A DNA stretch of 20,930 nucleotides from WHTF01 sp964482425. GTDB taxonomy: Bacteria; Desulfobacterota; Binatia; UBA9968. The notes beneath the pieces are model-generated. The model saw nothing but the letters and a program-made list of their open reading frames with translations. It ran no database searches and had not been told where the DNA came from. The position numbers and the translations under genes are program-made. Numbering within the stretch: the first letter of the stretch is position 1; every line of letters starts with the position of its first letter. This document shows positions 1 to 8,520 of the stretch, piece by piece. Location: contig CAYZXN010000309.1 in assembly GCA_964482425.1 (NCBI GenBank), forward strand, positions 1 to 20,930. The letters run 5' to 3'.

Positions 1-171
1 CCGGCAAACCGGCCAGTTTCTGGATTGCTCCTTTATCGACGGATCGCCGATCAGAACCTCCAGCAGCGGCGTCATTCTTTCCCAACGGCGCGCCACATCT
101 TGCTCCTGCGCAAAAAGCTCGCGCGCCGACGTGATAAATCGCTGCACTGCAGATTGGGACGTAGAAGTCAT
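1..171 (-). CDS. Hypothetical protein, N-terminal 57 residues (cut by left edge)
   Basis: An open frame starts at an ATG (171..169) and stays open to the window edge, giving 57 residues. A GGAGGG ribosome site lies just upstream at 175-180, which supports the start. The visible part is charged and probably helical, with no signal peptide and no motif that I can assign securely. The end of the fragment (around residues 41-54, rich in D, K, E, R and ending N-W-P) faintly recalls the helical lead-in of small cupin or cysteine-dioxygenase-like proteins, but the diagnostic part is outside the window. It points the same way as ahcY but is separated from it by about 355 bases, so it is probably a separate transcript. 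Function unknown. Confidence 0.6.
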   Translation of the reverse strand, partial: MTSTSQSAVQRFITSARELFAQEQDVARRWERMTPLLEVLIGDPSIKEQSRNWPVCR

Positions 172-212
172 AGACCCTCCTGGCGTTCTTAACATGACGA
201 TTTCCTCGATGC

Positions 213-243
213 ATTATTACCCGGAGGACGCGCTTGAGGTCAA
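213..243 (-). promoter_or_regulatory. Candidate promoter for the left-edge gene
   Basis: On the minus strand TTGACC (243..238) is followed after 18 bases by TAATAA (219..214); shifting by one base gives AATAAT. The -35 box matches consensus at 5 of 6 positions and the -10 region is AT-rich in an otherwise GC-rich stretch. It lies about 45 bases upstream of the ATG at 171. Weak, by eye only. Confidence 0.3.
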
Positions 244-291
244 GCCGCGCGGTTCAACCCGGATTCGCCGTTCCACCTAAGTGGCGTGAAA

Positions 292-306
292 ACGAGGGGC
301 AAACCC
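292..306 (-). repeat. REP-like 15-bp motif, copy A
   Basis: The plus strand reads ACGAGGGGCAAACCC. It matches the second copy at 461-475 at 13 of 15 positions and in the same orientation. From memory, the form with GGGACAGACCC is common in repetitive intergenic palindromes of environmental Proteobacteria; I could not search for this. Confidence 0.35.
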
Positions 307-460
307 GGAGTAGTGAAGACACCCGGGCATTCGATTTTAAAGTCTCTTTCGCCCTCCTCACAGCCATTGTTTTAGAACTTACAACGTCACCAACGGCGAC
401 GTAAGGTTTGCTCCTCGCTGTTTACGTTAATCCCGAACTAAGATTCGGGTTCAAGAAAGT

Positions 461-475
461 ACGAGGGACAGACCC
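461..475 (-). repeat. REP-like 15-bp motif, copy B
   Basis: The plus strand reads ACGAGGGACAGACCC, differing from copy A at two positions. It lies about 50 bases beyond the ahcY stop codon. Its mirror half (a second arm giving a long hairpin) is not obvious, so it would be a decayed or partial element. Confidence 0.35.
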
Positions 476-526
476 ATGCCTGCCCATGATTGTAAATGAG
501 TCACGAGTAAACGGGTGCGAGCGAGA

Positions 527-1795
527 TTAAGTCCCGTGCGACCACGACGAGAGGTATTTCTGCTGATCTTTGGTCAGTATATCGATCTTTATTCCCATGC
601 TCGATAGTTTCAGTTTGGCGACCCAATCCTCGACAGCCTTGGGAACATCATAAACCTGCGGCTTGAGCTTTTTGGCATTTTTCACCGCCCATTCCGAAGC
701 CAGCGCCTGGGTCGCAAAGCTCATGTCCATGACGGAAGCCGGATGGCCTTCGGCGGCCGCGAGATTAACCAGGCGGCCTTCACCGAGCAGAAAAATCCTC
801 TTGCCGCCCGGCAGTATATAGGCATCGACGAAGTTGCGGATATTTTTTTCAACTCTGGTGGAAAGTTTTTTTAACGCCTTGAGGTCGATCTCGATATCGA
901 AATGACCGGAGTTACAGATCACCGCGCCGTCTTTCATGGCCTTGAGATGATCTTTGGAGATCACGTGCATATCGCCCGTGAGGGTAATGAAAAGATCCCC
1001 GACGCGGGCGGCTTCTTTCATGCTCATCACTTCGAAGCCGTCCATCGCCGCCTCGAGAGCGCGCACCGGATCGACTTCCGTCACAACGACTTTCGCGCCC
1101 ATGCCGCGCGCCCGCGACGCCACCCCTTTGCCGCACCAGCCATAGCCGGCCACAACGACCCGCTTGCCGGCAATCAACATGTCGGTGGCGCGAATCACGC
1201 CGTCAATGGTGGATTGGCCGGTACCGTAGCGGTTATCGAATAAATGTTTGGTTGCGGCATCGTTGACCGCGATCACGGGAATCTTCAGCGCGCCGTCTTT
1301 TTCCAGGGCGCGCAAGCGAATCACCCCGGTCGTGGTTTCTTCCATGCTGGCGATCAGATTGGACGCCAGATGAGAATAATCCGTGTGCAACAGCGAAACC
1401 AGATCGGCGCCGTCATCCATAGTAATGACCGGCTTGTGCTCAAGCGCGGCCCTGAGATGGCTATAATAACTCTCATTGTTCTCGCCTTTGATGGCGTAGG
1501 TGGCAATACGGTCGTGTTGCACCAGCGACGCCGCCACGTCATCCTGAGTCGACAGCGGGTTGGAAGCGCAGAGAAGCACATCGGCACCGCCCGCTTTTAG
1601 AACCTGCACGAGATTGGCGGTTTCAGCCGTCACATGGAGACACGCCGAGAAGCGCATGCCCTGGAATGGTTTTTCCTTTTGAAACCGCTCTCGAACGCGT
1701 TGCAGAACCGGCATATCCTGCCCCGCCCACAAAATTCGCTTTCTACCACTTTGTGCCAGACCAATATCCCTGATGTCATGCTTCTTGGATGCCAT
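527..1795 (-). CDS. ahcY: Adenosylhomocysteinase (S-adenosylhomocysteine hydrolase)
   Basis: Cytosolic NAD-dependent enzyme that splits S-adenosylhomocysteine into adenosine and homocysteine, removing the inhibitory product of SAM-dependent methylation. The 422 residues contain the family marks TAETANL (56-62), the substrate segment NDAATKHLFDNRYGTGQS (178-195), the Rossmann motif GYGWCGKG (217-224) and HPASVMDMSF (351-360). It is the shorter archaeal/Thermotoga-like form: it reads GTGQST where the long form has a Cys-Arg segment, and it ends in SSWSHGT rather than the Lys/Tyr tail that reaches into the neighbouring subunit in long enzymes. The ATG is preceded by GGGAGG at 1807-1812, which fixes the start. 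It follows metK after 30 bases, so SAM synthesis and SAH recycling are probably cotranscribed. Confidence 0.97.
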   Translation of the reverse strand: MASKKHDIRDIGLAQSGRKRILWAGQDMPVLQRVRERFQKEKPFQGMRFSACLHVTAETANLVQVLKAGGADVLLCASNPLSTQDDVAASLVQHDRIATYAIKGENNESYYSHLRAALEHKPVITMDDGADLVSLLHTDYSHLASNLIASMEETTTGVIRLRALEKDGALKIPVIAVNDAATKHLFDNRYGTGQSTIDGVIRATDMLIAGKRVVVAGYGWCGKGVASRARGMGAKVVVTEVDPVRALEAAMDGFEVMSMKEAARVGDLFITLTGDMHVISKDHLKAMKDGAVICNSGHFDIEIDLKALKKLSTRVEKNIRNFVDAYILPGGKRIFLLGEGRLVNLAAAEGHPASVMDMSFATQALASEWAVKNAKKLKPQVYDVPKAVEDWVAKLKLSSMGIKIDILTKDQQKYLSSWSHGT

Positions 1796-1825
1796 GCTGA
1801 AAAGTTCCTCCCGCCCGACCCACGC

Positions 1826-3004
<1,179 letters not shown>

Positions 3005-3012
3005 GAGATGAA

Positions 3013-3017
3013 CCTCC
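3013..3017 (-). promoter_or_regulatory. Ribosome binding site deciding the metK start
   Basis: GGAGG on the minus strand lies 8 bases before the ATG at 3004. No comparable site precedes the longer upstream frame. Confidence 0.75.
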
Positions 3018-3049
3018 AGAGGGCGATTGGACCGAAAATGAATCAGTTT

Positions 3050-3078
3050 GATATAACGGATAAGAAGTGGGGATTCAA
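3050..3078 (-). promoter_or_regulatory. Candidate internal promoter for metK-ahcY
   Basis: On the minus strand TTGAAT (3078..3073) is separated by exactly 17 bases from TATATC (3055..3050). Each box matches the sigma-70 consensus at 4 of 6 positions. It sits in the largest gap of this part of the operon, just after the HPr stop codon, and would give a leader of about 40 bases. It would let the SAM-cycle genes be expressed apart from the upstream genes. Confidence 0.45.
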
Positions 3079-3080
3079 CC

Positions 3081-3356
3081 TTACTCGTTCTCGTTGAACC
3101 TCTTGTCGATAAGCTTTTCGAGGGCTTTGACGGTTTGCTCCGCATCGTCCCCGACCGCCTCCACCTGGATTTTGCTTCCTTGCGTCGCCGCCAATGTCAG
3201 CACACCCATGATGCTGCGGCCGTCGGCGGTCTGCCCGTCCTTGGCAATGCTGACCTGCGAAGAAAAACGGTTTACCGTTTGTACGAGGAGGGCGGCCGCG
3301 CGCGCGTGCAGTCCGAGCTTGTTCTTGATTTCGATCTTCTTCACCACCTTGCCCAT
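3081..3356 (-). CDS. HPr-family phosphocarrier protein (regulatory PTS type)
   Basis: Small cytosolic phosphocarrier that takes phosphate from enzyme I on a histidine and passes it to IIA proteins, here probably PtsN, for regulation rather than sugar uptake. With the start at 3356 it has 91 residues, typical for the family. The phospho-histidine is His17 in LGLHARAA, and the regulatory-serine segment is RSIMGV with Ser48. The residue three after His17 is Ala rather than the common Pro. An alternative ATG at 3386 would add 10 residues and overlap rapZ by 29 bases. I prefer 3356 because it lies 1 base after the rapZ stop, gives the canonical N-terminus and fits translational coupling; neither ATG has a strong ribosome site. 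No enzyme I gene follows; metK does. Confidence 0.93.
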   Translation of the reverse strand: MGKVVKKIEIKNKLGLHARAAALLVQTVNRFSSQVSIAKDGQTADGRSIMGVLTLAATQGSKIQVEAVGDDAEQTVKALEKLIDKRFNENE

Positions 3357-3357
3357 C

Positions 3358-4221
3358 TTACTTGTCGATATCGCGGTGTTTGACATGGATGCGGAATCCG
3401 CCGCCCAACCTTTTCTGCAGCTCTTCTACGAGAACAACGGAGCGATGACGCCCACCGGTGCAGCCTAACGCCAGAGTCAGGCTGCTCTTCCCTTCCCGCT
3501 CGTAGAGCGGCAAAGTGAATTCAAGCAGCGACAACAGCCGGTCGAGAAAGGACCGCGTCTCTTCATTTTTCAACACATATTCTTCCACTTCGCTCTGCCG
3601 GCCATCCTTACCGCGCAACTCGCCGACGAAGTACGGATTGGGCAGGAAGCGAACATCCAAAATCATGTCGGTATCATGCGGGATACCGTACTTGTAACCG
3701 AAAGAAGTCAGAAACACATTCATGCTGCGGCAATAGGGCGCCTGGCAGAACTGTTCCTCCATCTCGCGCTTTAGTTGATGAACGTTGAGGTCACTGGTAT
3801 CGATCACTTTGTCGGCCAACTCGCGCATCGCCTCCAGGGCTTTGCGCTCACGTGAAATGCCTTCCTGAATCGGCTCTTCGCCAGCGAGAGGATGCGGCCG
3901 GCGGGTCTCGCTGAAGCGTCGAATCAATACTTCATCGGAAGCATCGAAGAAAAGCACTTGAACGTGGTGACCCGCCGCGCGCATACCGGCCAAAACCTGC
4001 GGCCATCCCTGCAAAAACTGTCCGCCGCGCAAATCAACGCCGAGCGCGATACGAGAAATTCCCTCGTCATAGCCTTCACACAGGTCGATAAATTTGGGAA
4101 TGAGCAACGCGGGGAGATTGTCTACGCAGAAATAGCCGTTGTCCTCGAGAGCGCGGATGGCGACGCTTTTACCGGAACCCGAGAGACCCGTGACTATGAT
4201 AATTTCTAGGCCGCCGGCCAT
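3358..4221 (-). CDS. rapZ: RapZ/YvcJ family nucleotide-binding RNase adapter protein
   Basis: P-loop protein. In Escherichia coli RapZ controls glucosamine-6-phosphate synthase by presenting the small RNA GlmZ to RNase E; the role in deltaproteobacteria is less clear. The 287 residues carry the Walker A motif GLSGSGKS (12-19), the conserved SFGYKYGIP (173-181), RFLPNPYF (191-198) and the C-terminal-domain signature GCTGGRHRSV (253-262). It lies between ptsN (6-base gap upstream) and the HPr gene, the usual rpoN-hpf-ptsN-rapZ arrangement, which ties it to the nitrogen/regulatory PTS. The ribosome site is weak and translation is probably coupled to ptsN. Confidence 0.95.
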   Translation of the reverse strand: MAGGLEIIIVTGLSGSGKSVAIRALEDNGYFCVDNLPALLIPKFIDLCEGYDEGISRIALGVDLRGGQFLQGWPQVLAGMRAAGHHVQVLFFDASDEVLIRRFSETRRPHPLAGEEPIQEGISRERKALEAMRELADKVIDTSDLNVHQLKREMEEQFCQAPYCRSMNVFLTSFGYKYGIPHDTDMILDVRFLPNPYFVGELRGKDGRQSEVEEYVLKNEETRSFLDRLLSLLEFTLPLYEREGKSSLTLALGCTGGRHRSVVLVEELQKRLGGGFRIHVKHRDIDK

Positions 4222-4227
4222 ACGAGA

Positions 4228-4689
4228 TCAAAACTTCTGATCTTCGGTCGCGATGATGTCATAAATCTGCTCGCCCGTTTTGGCTTCAAGGAGACGGCTG
4301 CGCAGCGCGGGGTCCTTGAGCAAGCGCGATACTCTGGCTAGCGCCTTCAAGTGATCCGCGGCGGCATCCTGGGGCGCAATCAGCACGAAAAACAGATGCG
4401 TTGGGGCGCCGTCCAGTGAGGCAAAATCGACTCCCGCCAAGCTGCGCGCGAACAGCCCCGATACGCGCGGCACCTCCGGCAGCTTGCCATGCGGAATCGC
4501 TACGCCTTCGCCGATGGCCGTTGTGCTGATCTTTTCGCGCTCCTGCAAAACCCGCAAAACCTGGGCAGCATCGAGATTAGAGTCGCAGCCGGCGAGTTGA
4601 TCCGCCACTTCATTGAGCACTTCGGCTTTCTCTCTTCCGGCAAGGTCGGCGACGATCCGCTCCGGCGTTAAAAAGTCGGTAATCTTCAC
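4228..4689 (-). CDS. ptsN: PTS IIA-Ntr-type regulatory protein
   Basis: Phosphoryl acceptor of the regulatory PTS; it has no sugar-transport partner and in studied bacteria adjusts potassium transport, nitrogen and sigma-54-linked responses by its phosphorylation state. The 153 residues form a IIA fructose/mannitol-type domain with the phospho-histidine His67 in GVAIPHGKL. The start codon is GTG, and it overlaps the hpf stop codon as GTGA, with AAGGAGA about 12 bases upstream inside hpf. The position next to rpoN and hpf is conserved across many Proteobacteria. The HPr gene two genes further on is its likely phosphate donor. Confidence 0.95.
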   Translation of the reverse strand: MKITDFLTPERIVADLAGREKAEVLNEVADQLAGCDSNLDAAQVLRVLQEREKISTTAIGEGVAIPHGKLPEVPRVSGLFARSLAGVDFASLDGAPTHLFFVLIAPQDAAADHLKALARVSRLLKDPALRSRLLEAKTGEQIYDIIATEDQKF

Positions 4690-5006
4690 TCCTGCGGTCT
4701 TCTCCTTGGCTCGAGCTTTGTCTTGTCCTTCTGCTTCTGAACTTGCCGCTTGAGATTATCCATGACCCGATCGATGGCTGAATACAGGTCTTCAGTCTCC
4801 TCTTTGCCATGAAGCGTCGTGCCGTGAGTATGCAGATCGACTTCAGCGATCTGGCGCTCTTTGGACTCCACTGAAAGTACTACATGGGCGTCAACGGATT
4901 GGGAACAATATTTGCCGATTCGATGGAGTTTCTCTTCCGCGTATTGCTTCAGGGCCTCGGTGGGTTCGGTGTGGCGGAACGTCACAGACACTTTCACGTC
5001 GCTCAT
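4686..5006 (-). CDS. hpf: Ribosome hibernation-promoting factor, short form
   Basis: Binds the 30S decoding region in stationary phase or stress and helps store ribosomes as inactive dimers. The 106 residues match the S30AE domain throughout: a beta-alpha fold with VTFRHTEPTEALKQYAEEKL (8-27) and the segment DLYSAIDRVMDNLKRQ near residues 73-88, ending in a basic tail. The C-terminal dimerisation domain of the long form is missing, so this is the short gammaproteobacterial-like type. It lies 21 bases after rpoN and overlaps ptsN by 4 bases. The association with rpoN is conserved and explains older names such as sigma-54 modulation protein. Confidence 0.95.
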   Translation of the reverse strand: MSDVKVSVTFRHTEPTEALKQYAEEKLHRIGKYCSQSVDAHVVLSVESKERQIAEVDLHTHGTTLHGKEETEDLYSAIDRVMDNLKRQVQKQKDKTKLEPRRRPQE

Positions 5007-5027
5007 CGTGTGGTCTCTCTTCTCCTG

Positions 5028-6503
5028 CTATTTCCGAAAAAAAGGCTGACGCCGCTTCGAAGACGGAAGGATGCCCATGGCTTCCCGGTACTTGGCCACG
5101 GTGCGGCGCGCGATATCGATGGAGCTGTCCGACAGCAGTGCGGCAATGTGCTGGTCGCTATAAGGTTTACGGGGATCTTCGCCGGCGATGATGCCGCGGA
5201 TCTTCTCTTTGACGCTCTCGCTGGCCACATCCTCGCCGTTGCCACCCTTTAAGCCGCTCTGGAAAAAAAACTTGAGCTCATACAACCCTTGCGGGGTATG
5301 CACGTACTTATTGGCCGTCGCCCGGCTCACGGTGGATTCGTGCATGTGAATGTCCTCTGCCACGTCCCGCAGCACCATGGGTTTCAACTGGCTGACGCCA
5401 TGATCGAGGAAGTCGAGCTGAAATTTGAAAATACTCTGAGTGACACGGTAAAGAGTTTGCTGGCGTTGCTGGATACTCTTGATCAGCCAGGTGGCGGCGC
5501 GGACTTTTTCTTGGAGATACTGACGTGCTTGCTCCTCCGCCACACCCTCCTGGCCAACCATGCGCCGGTACAGAGGGCTGACGCGCAAACGCGGTACGCC
5601 GTCATCGTTGAGGTAGATCACATACTCGCCGGCAATTTTTTCCACAAACACGTCAGGCAGAACAGTCCGGACGTCCTCTTGTTCGAAGCCCCGGGACGGC
5701 TTGGGCTCGAGCGACGTAATCAAATGCGCCGCATCGGCGATTTCATCGATGGTGGTTCCCAGATCACGGGCAAGTTTTTCGTAACGCTTGGACTCTAAAA
5801 AGTTTAGGTAGTCGGAGACGATGCGGGCGGCTAAGCTCCCGCCCAGATCCAGGTTCTGCAGCTGAACGAGCAGGCATTCCCGCAAATCCCGCGCCGCGAC
5901 GCCGACCGGATCGAAGAACTGAATTCGCTTCAAAACCGCCTCGGCTTCTTCGGGCATCGTTTGGGTAGCCGCGCAGACCTCGTCCAGGGTCACTGCCAAA
6001 TAACCGTTCTCGCTCAGGTTCTGGATGATGTACAGGCCGATTATCGATTCCCGTTCCGAAATCTTGGAAAGGCGAAGCTGCCAAAGTACGTGATCCTCGA
6101 GGGAGGTTTTTTTGGTTAAGCTGTTCTCCCACGATGGTGGAGCATCGCCATCATCCGAGGTGGCTTCAGCGGTCAACGATCCATGAATCGAATTGGAGTG
6201 AGTGTCGAGGTATTCCTGCCAATCGAGCGTACCGATCTTATCAACGGCGGAAAGCTCGCGGTTGACAGCCGTCTCAGTGAGCACATCGGTCACTTCGCTC
6301 TGAGTCTCCGCTCTGGGCTGCTCTCCGTTATCGGGTTCCTCCGCCGCTCCCTCTTCGAGCGCAGGATTTTCCTGTAGTTCTTTCAGGACCATCTCTTCCA
6401 GTTCAACACGAGACAGCTGCAACAGCTTGATGGCTTGCTGCAGCTGAGGCGTCATGACCAACTGTTGAGCGAGCTTTTGAACCTGTCGAATTTCCAAAGC
6501 CAT
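5028..6503 (-). CDS. rpoN: RNA polymerase sigma-54 factor
   Basis: Alternative sigma factor that directs RNA polymerase to -24/-12 promoters and needs AAA+ activators. The 491 residues show the glutamine-rich activator-contact region I at the N-terminus (QLVMTPQLQQAIKLLQLS, about 14-31), an acidic linker rich in E and D (about 46-130), the core-binding domain, the helix-turn-helix around HESTVSRATANKYV and the RpoN box ARRTVAKYR (465-473). All regions are present, so it should work. The ATG follows the lptB stop codon after 1 base, indicating coupled translation. The lptB-rpoN-hpf-ptsN order is one of the best conserved in Proteobacteria. Confidence 0.98.
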   Translation of the reverse strand: MALEIRQVQKLAQQLVMTPQLQQAIKLLQLSRVELEEMVLKELQENPALEEGAAEEPDNGEQPRAETQSEVTDVLTETAVNRELSAVDKIGTLDWQEYLDTHSNSIHGSLTAEATSDDGDAPPSWENSLTKKTSLEDHVLWQLRLSKISERESIIGLYIIQNLSENGYLAVTLDEVCAATQTMPEEAEAVLKRIQFFDPVGVAARDLRECLLVQLQNLDLGGSLAARIVSDYLNFLESKRYEKLARDLGTTIDEIADAAHLITSLEPKPSRGFEQEDVRTVLPDVFVEKIAGEYVIYLNDDGVPRLRVSPLYRRMVGQEGVAEEQARQYLQEKVRAATWLIKSIQQRQQTLYRVTQSIFKFQLDFLDHGVSQLKPMVLRDVAEDIHMHESTVSRATANKYVHTPQGLYELKFFFQSGLKGGNGEDVASESVKEKIRGIIAGEDPRKPYSDQHIAALLSDSSIDIARRTVAKYREAMGILPSSKRRQPFFRK

Positions 6504-6504
6504 A

Positions 6505-7227
6505 CTAGAACCTAAAACCCTCCCCCAAGTAGAATTTTCTGGCTTTCGGGCTCGATGAGATATCTCCCGGAGTTCCTTGCTCGAGAATAGCGCCCTGATT
6601 CAGAATGTAGGCACGATCGCATATCCCCAAAGTTTCGCGCACGTTGTGATCGGTTATTAAAATCCCGATACCCCGCGTGACCAGCTCGCGGATAATCTTT
6701 TGGATCTCGGCCACCGCAATGGGATCGACACCGGTAAACGGCTCATCCAGTAAGATGAAGTACGGCGACAATACCAACGCCCTGGCGATCTCCACCCGAC
6801 GCCGTTCGCCGCCCGAAAGACTGAAAGCTTTGTTTTTCGCCAGATGTGCTATCCCGAACATGTTCAGCAACGCCTGGCAGCGCTCTTGTCTTTCAGCATT
6901 GCTGAGATCGAGCGTCTGGAGAATGGCGAGCAGGTTCTCTTCCACCGTTAGGCGCCGAAATACTGAAGACTCCTGGGGCAGATAACTGATCCCGGAGCGC
7001 GCCCTCTGATACATTGGCGCTTCGGTCAGATCCTGATCGTTCAACAGCACTTTCCCCTCGTCCGGATGCACCAAGCCAACCATCATGTGAAACGTCGTTG
7101 TTTTACCCGCTCCATTCGGCCCCAGCAGACCCACCACCTCGCCGCCTTCGATGCTTATATTCACTCCGTTGACAACGCGCCGGCCATTATAGCTCTTTGC
7201 GACCGCCTCCGCCTTCAAAACACTCAT
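6505..7227 (-). CDS. lptB: LPS export ABC transporter ATP-binding protein
   Basis: Cytoplasmic ATPase of the LptB2FG transporter, which pulls LPS out of the inner membrane and pushes it onto the LptC-LptA bridge. The 240 residues contain Walker A GPNGAGKT (36-43), the Q-loop around YLPQESS (82-88), signature LSGGE (137-141) and Walker B ILLDEP (158-163), with a switch histidine in TDHNVRE. The start overlaps the lptA stop as ATGA. The permease genes lptF and lptG are not in this window, which is normal because they usually lie elsewhere. Confidence 0.97.
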   Translation of the reverse strand: MSVLKAEAVAKSYNGRRVVNGVNISIEGGEVVGLLGPNGAGKTTTFHMMVGLVHPDEGKVLLNDQDLTEAPMYQRARSGISYLPQESSVFRRLTVEENLLAILQTLDLSNAERQERCQALLNMFGIAHLAKNKAFSLSGGERRRVEIARALVLSPYFILLDEPFTGVDPIAVAEIQKIIRELVTRGIGILITDHNVRETLGICDRAYILNQGAILEQGTPGDISSSPKARKFYLGEGFRF

Positions 7228-7796
7228 TTACCCTTGCTCGAGCTCGCTTCGTCCCTTGCTTCGTCTTTCTGCTGCAACTCATCGGGAAAAATCGTTACCT
7301 GCACCCTGACCTGGTCCTTGCCTTCGGCTACAGCGCGATCCTGTTCTATATAATAAATTATTCGAGAGCCGGTCACCTGGCTGTTACCCTGGCGCATGAC
7401 CGGATTACCCGTGAGCGTAACCGTCTTGGCGGTTTCATCGAACACCGCTCTATCTCCCGTGGCCATCCGGTTCCCCTGAGTTGCATTAACTTTTCCTTCC
7501 GCGATGATTTGCTTCATTTGCTTCATTTCAGGATCGTAGACTGCCGTCAAAGTCTCGCTGCGCATGGTCATATCCGACTGGACCGTCACGACGCGACCCT
7601 TATACGTAATGGTGTTCTTCTTCTGATCGACTTCCATCCAGTCCGAGGTGATGTAGATGGGATCTTTCTTATTAAGCTCGAAGGCGCCTTCGCCTTGCTT
7701 GCTTTTCGCGCTGTCGCGCGAAGCGCCCAACGTCGGAGTGACGACAAAAGCGACAAGAAAAACCACCAACAAGAACCGCAAACTCCAAAAATACAT
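7224..7796 (-). CDS. lptA: LPS transport periplasmic protein LptA
   Basis: Periplasmic bridge protein that carries LPS from LptC to the outer-membrane LptDE complex. The 190 residues begin with a signal peptide (hydrophobic core about 8-20, likely cut near Ala25) followed by an OstA-type repeated beta domain from about 46 to 160, with the recurring D-x-M-E-V-D, G-x-V and T-x-x-L-x-A-V-Y-D patterns. The C-terminal 20 residues are charged and probably disordered. A GAGGGG ribosome site precedes the ATG. It lies 12 bases after lptC and overlaps lptB by 4 bases. Order lptC-lptA-lptB is canonical. Confidence 0.94.
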   Translation of the reverse strand: MYFWSLRFLLVVFLVAFVVTPTLGASRDSAKSKQGEGAFELNKKDPIYITSDWMEVDQKKNTITYKGRVVTVQSDMTMRSETLTAVYDPEMKQMKQIIAEGKVNATQGNRMATGDRAVFDETAKTVTLTGNPVMRQGNSQVTGSRIIYYIEQDRAVAEGKDQVRVQVTIFPDELQQKDEARDEASSSKGK

Positions 7797-7808
7797 CGCC
7801 CCTCGCGC

Positions 7809-8420
7809 CTAACTCTTGCCGGAACGGCCTTGCTTGGCCAGTTTGTCGGGTTCCAGTTTGGTCTTCACGTTTTGGAGCAGGCGCACCTTACCGTCTCCCA
7901 GGTCGACCTCCATACGAGATCCCTCTAATTCTAACCCTGCACCCACCAGCGTCGTTCTCCCGGGCATCAAAATCTGTTCTTTGGCCGGCAGGTAAACAGC
8001 TTCTTGGGATCTCAAGGTGTAGCCATTGTAGAGCAGCTCGATGCCGCCCTCCAGTTGCATTTCCTCGAGCTCTTTGTCGTTCAGGTACACGCGCGCTACT
8101 TCTGCAGACGCTTCGGCGGTCTCTCCCTTCTCGTCGTAGTAAATGAACCGCGGATTCTTAACGACCGCCTCGCGCTGGTCCCTGTTGTAGCTCGCCTCAT
8201 CGCCGAGCAGTTCCCAGACGGTCCGGCCATTTTCGACTTTCGCCCGATGAAAGTCTTTGATCCGAAGTGCCGACTCGGGCAGGTAGTCTAGAGCCTGTAG
8301 AGGGTTTTCCCTTATCTCACGAAGCTTGTTAACCCAAATGGCCTCGGTCACCTTGTAACCGACACCCCCCAGTGCGATGAAAATCACCACCAACAAGAAA
8401 TATCTTCTAGTCTTGCGCAT
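7809..8420 (-). CDS. lptC: LPS export system protein LptC
   Basis: Bitopic inner-membrane protein that receives LPS from LptB2FG and hands it to LptA. From the ATG at 8420 it has 203 residues: a basic N-terminus, one transmembrane helix (about 6-22) and a periplasmic beta domain rich in x-V-x-L-x-D patterns. The frame extends upstream to a TTG at 8477, but the extra 19 residues add no recognisable feature. The ATG gives the expected short cytoplasmic tail and has a purine-rich CAGG about 9 bases upstream, so I choose it. Sequence conservation in LptC is low; the call rests on topology, length and position between kdsC and lptA. Confidence 0.9.
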   Translation of the reverse strand: MRKTRRYFLLVVIFIALGGVGYKVTEAIWVNKLREIRENPLQALDYLPESALRIKDFHRAKVENGRTVWELLGDEASYNRDQREAVVKNPRFIYYDEKGETAEASAEVARVYLNDKELEEMQLEGGIELLYNGYTLRSQEAVYLPAKEQILMPGRTTLVGAGLELEGSRMEVDLGDGKVRLLQNVKTKLEPDKLAKQGRSGKS

Positions 8421-8444
8421 TCGATCAACCTGCCGGTCGATATG

Positions 8445-8473
8445 AAAGTACCATTGTTTGAAAATCCTGTAAA
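8445..8473 (-). promoter_or_regulatory. Weak candidate promoter ahead of lptC
   Basis: On the minus strand TTTACA (8473..8468, 5 of 6 consensus) is followed after 17 bases by TACTTT (8450..8445, 3 of 6). It lies in the 100-base AT-rich gap between kdsC and lptC, one of the few gaps in this gene-dense unit. Confidence 0.25.
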
Positions 8474-8520
8474 GCAATAGGCATGAAATTTGCTTTTTAC
8501 CTTGATTCTACGCCCGGTAG

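Larger units (their letters stand above)
172..526. other. Gene-free stretch between ahcY and the left-edge gene
   Basis: I find no convincing coding frame in these 355 bases. They hold two diverged copies of a 15-bp motif (292-306 and 461-475), a hairpin at 384-402 (8-bp stem with one G-U pair when read as minus-strand RNA, 3-base loop), a 6-bp inverted repeat CCCGAA/TTCGGG at 432-449, and CCCGG/CCGGG arms at about 304-327. None is followed by a clean T-run, so none is a convincing intrinsic terminator for ahcY. The direct repeat CCCATG occurs twice at 473-487. The stretch looks like degenerate repeat-derived intergenic DNA. Confidence 0.5.

Noticed and set aside
432..449. Intrinsic terminator for ahcY at the CCCGAA/TTCGGG inverted repeat
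   Set aside because: The stem is 6 bp and is followed by ATTAACGTAAAC on the transcribed strand, with no T-run.
3005..3080. SAM riboswitch ahead of metK
   Set aside because: Only 76 bases, partly taken by a promoter-like sequence, and I see no nested-helix pattern of a known SAM riboswitch class.
3005..3145. N-terminal extension of metK by 47 residues
   Set aside because: It overlaps the HPr gene, matches nothing in the family and lacks a ribosome site, while the ATG at 3004 has GGAGG and begins the conserved sequence.
8421..8477. N-terminal extension of lptC from a TTG
   Set aside because: The ATG at 8420 gives the normal LptC topology and length with a plausible ribosome site.
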